NCBI GenBank assembly: GCA_022818135.1
Contig: JAFMSR010000016.1
Span: forward strand, 3,779,290 to 3,843,289
From: Saxidomus purpurata
Taxonomy: Eukaryota > Mollusca > Bivalvia > Venerida > Veneridae
DNA length: 64,000 nucleotides
Direction of reading: 5' to 3'
A program made the translations under genes and the position numbers. Positions 57,918-64,000 of the stretch are shown here, in pieces; the stretch's first letter is position 1; each line of letters opens with the position of its first letter. The notes under the pieces are model-generated. The model saw nothing but the letters and a program-made list of their open reading frames with translations. It was not told the origin of the DNA and did not search any database.

Positions 57918-58495
57918 AATTCGTTTCTACTTTCTTTACCATGTTACCAGAGCCATAAGTTAACCTCTCTTAGCCTTACCTATTACTATACATGTACATT
58001 CAATTTCAAACCACTTGACTAATGTTTGTTGAAAACATCACTGAATTTGAAAAGTATTTCAATTTATTATTGAAATCTTTTATCTATCCAAATGAATAAT
58101 CTAAATATTAACCAAGCCATGTTCTTTCGATATAAAACATCAATAATGCTGCAGCCATTTGTCAAATATCTTTGTTTTTAAATATATTCCTTAGTATTTA
58201 AAATCACCAGCCTTTTAAGTCATTTAAATTCTTTCCTGCTATACAGGCAAACTATGCTGTTTCCTTCAGTACAGCTTCCTGTTCAACACTTAAATGTCTG
58301 CAGAAGCTTGAAACTTTATTGCCACTTATTATTATCCCTGTATACAAATGCAATTCTTGTTTCTGTTTTAGCATGATATATCTAAGCATATAACACTGGT
58401 ACTAGCTTCAGGTACATTTACACACATGCAAAGATTGGATCATTTACTGTCAGAGCATTTCTTCTGACACGTTGTAATCCAGATGGGATGCCGTT
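57918..58495. other. Intergenic or 3' flank, nothing recognised
   Basis: 3' flank of the minus-strand gene ending at 58687. No polyadenylation site was assigned. Confidence 0.35.
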
Positions 58496-58583
58496 CTATC
58501 TTCTAACTTTTAACTGTCCAACACTTGTAGCAAGTACTGTGTCTTGATTCACATGCTGAACAATATCAATCCAAGGGACACAA
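58496..58583 (-). pseudogene. Possible duplicate of the terminal exon at 58687-58810
   Basis: Minus-strand frame CVPWIDIVQHVNQDT... to VGQLKVRR and a TAG at 58496-58498 resembles CVPWITVDGHNL... to LRQLLVKK-stop of the exon just upstream. The acceptor (AGTTGAG) is poor, so it may be a decayed duplicate or an alternative last exon. Confidence 0.35.
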
Positions 58584-58686
58584 CTCAACTTTTAAAACAA
58601 GTTATTTTCCAAAGATGAGCAGATTCTGTCCCCTGATTCACATAGGCCATCAACTGCCTATTAAACTTAAACTCAAAGGGAAAACT

Positions 58687-63101
<4,415 letters not shown>

Positions 63102-63699
63102 CTATAATATAAACATCAACAAGGATGACAACAATGGCACCTACAGTCTGAACATCTAGGCGTCCTATCTCTACAATACAATAATGAAGTGGGTACAATT
63201 CAATGCTAATAAATCTATCTAAATTGTATTTATATGAACTACTTGTTTGATTCTGTAAAGTGAATCAAGTGTTCTCTGTAATGGAAAGAGTAACTTCCCT
63301 TCCTTTCATGTTACAAGAAAAGATTTTTCTAACTAACATCTTACACTTAATGTACGGATGTAAATCACGGTTTTTTAATTCGCCGATTATTCAAGTTCAT
63401 AAATATAGCGAAAATAAAAAGTATGCGATTTAAATCCGATATACAGTAATTTATCACTGTCATTGTCCAAATGATTTAACAAATCAAGCTAGTCATGTCT
63501 AAATGTTATGTAACTTTTGTCAGCAAAATATCAAACCTTCGTGACAAAACTTCCAATTAAAACTAATATTTTTTACTGCATGAATGGCATTCAAACTTGT
63601 ATTATTTATAAATGTACATGCAGTTTGTACAGGTGGTAATTTTCAAGAATTCTTTTTTTTATAACAGATTGTTGTTGTATGGTTTCAACCATATTGTGG
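63102..63699. other. Intron or upstream region, nothing recognised
   Basis: 5' side of the first visible exon of the minus-strand gene. No further exon was identified. Confidence 0.35.
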
Positions 63700-63905
63700 T
63701 CCTTTTTACAGGTTGGGCAGTTTACCTGATCGTCATTCATGGGAAGGACCCCTACTAGACCCCTTTCCTCTGTAAAGAGCTGCCAATTTTCTCACATAAA
63801 GAGACATGGTCAGTAGCACGGGTCAAACCCATGACCCTCAATCTATGATAGGTAACAGTGATTTCAAGTCAGGGAGTCTAAGCGCTCGACCACGGAGGCA
63901 TACTC
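63700..63905 (-). mobile_element. tRNA-Ser(UGA)-derived SINE, copy 5
   Basis: Minus strand: GCCTCCGTGGTCGAGCGCTT, GACTCCCTGACTTGAAATCA (anticodon TGA), GATTGAGGGTCATGGGTTTG, GACCCGTGCTACTGACCATG, TCTCTTTATGTGAGAAAATT. This is the best-preserved tRNA head of the family, with a recognisable A-box and near-canonical B-box. Confidence 0.8.
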
Positions 63906-64000
63906 GCTTTAACAGGTTTCAACACAGTTACAATTCACCGAACTTCAGAAAGAGGCTCAAGATAAAACCCCGAGGACTGACTTCAGGTTTTTCAATAAGC

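Overview
The window is 64 kb of AT-rich, intron-containing animal DNA, most likely from a bivalve mollusc. The evidence is GT-AG spliced exons on both strands, tRNA-headed SINEs, palindromic MITEs, PIF/Harbinger and other TIR transposons, a LINE relic, and several elements made of ~145-190 bp tandem core repeats followed by an ACGG/ACAG-type microsatellite, an architecture known from bivalves as pearl-type elements. Species cannot be fixed from the sequence alone. There is one 500-N assembly gap (29737-30236), and two stretches of implausible homopolymer (about 60000-60738 and 61366-61751) that look like consensus artefacts.

Layout. 1-9 kb: repeats (LINE 3' relic, foldback MITE, three tandem-core elements), no host gene seen. 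9239-13753: a complete DNA transposon with 32-bp perfect terminal inverted repeats, a TTAC target duplication and a six-exon gene for a 634-aa protein of a widespread invertebrate family (FDF / HADNC.GQNKN / D.GFG..K motifs). 14-21 kb: tandem-core element and MITEs. 21-26.5 kb: four immunoglobulin-domain exons, all phase 1-1, one on + and three on -; two of the - strand exons carry in-frame stops and the + strand exon has lost its core tryptophan. 31.6-49.2 kb: two paralogous small secreted-protein genes on the - strand. Copy B (31604-33618) is intact. Copy A (36241-49248) has the same exon layout, but its first coding exon is split by a 9752-bp PIF/Harbinger transposon (39386-49137). That transposon carries both usual genes, a Myb/SANT-like DNA-binding protein on + and a HARBI1-type transposase on -, the latter broken by one frameshift. 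Removing the transposon with one copy of its 3-bp CAG duplication restores copy A's frame and its alignment to copy B. 49-58 kb: a small MITE, a large palindrome, tRNA-Thr and tRNA-Ser SINEs, tandem-core elements and a hAT-like TIR element with a tandem-core element nested inside. 58.7-63.1 kb: the 3' part of a - strand host gene for a helical protein I could not identify.

How the genes work together: in each autonomous transposon the coding genes sit between matching terminal repeats. In the Harbinger element the Myb-like protein and transposase are convergent, and in this superfamily the two proteins cooperate for nuclear import and end recognition. The two secreted-protein genes are a tandem duplication, the Ig exons look like a decayed cluster of an Ig-superfamily gene, and almost everything else is mobile-element sequence.
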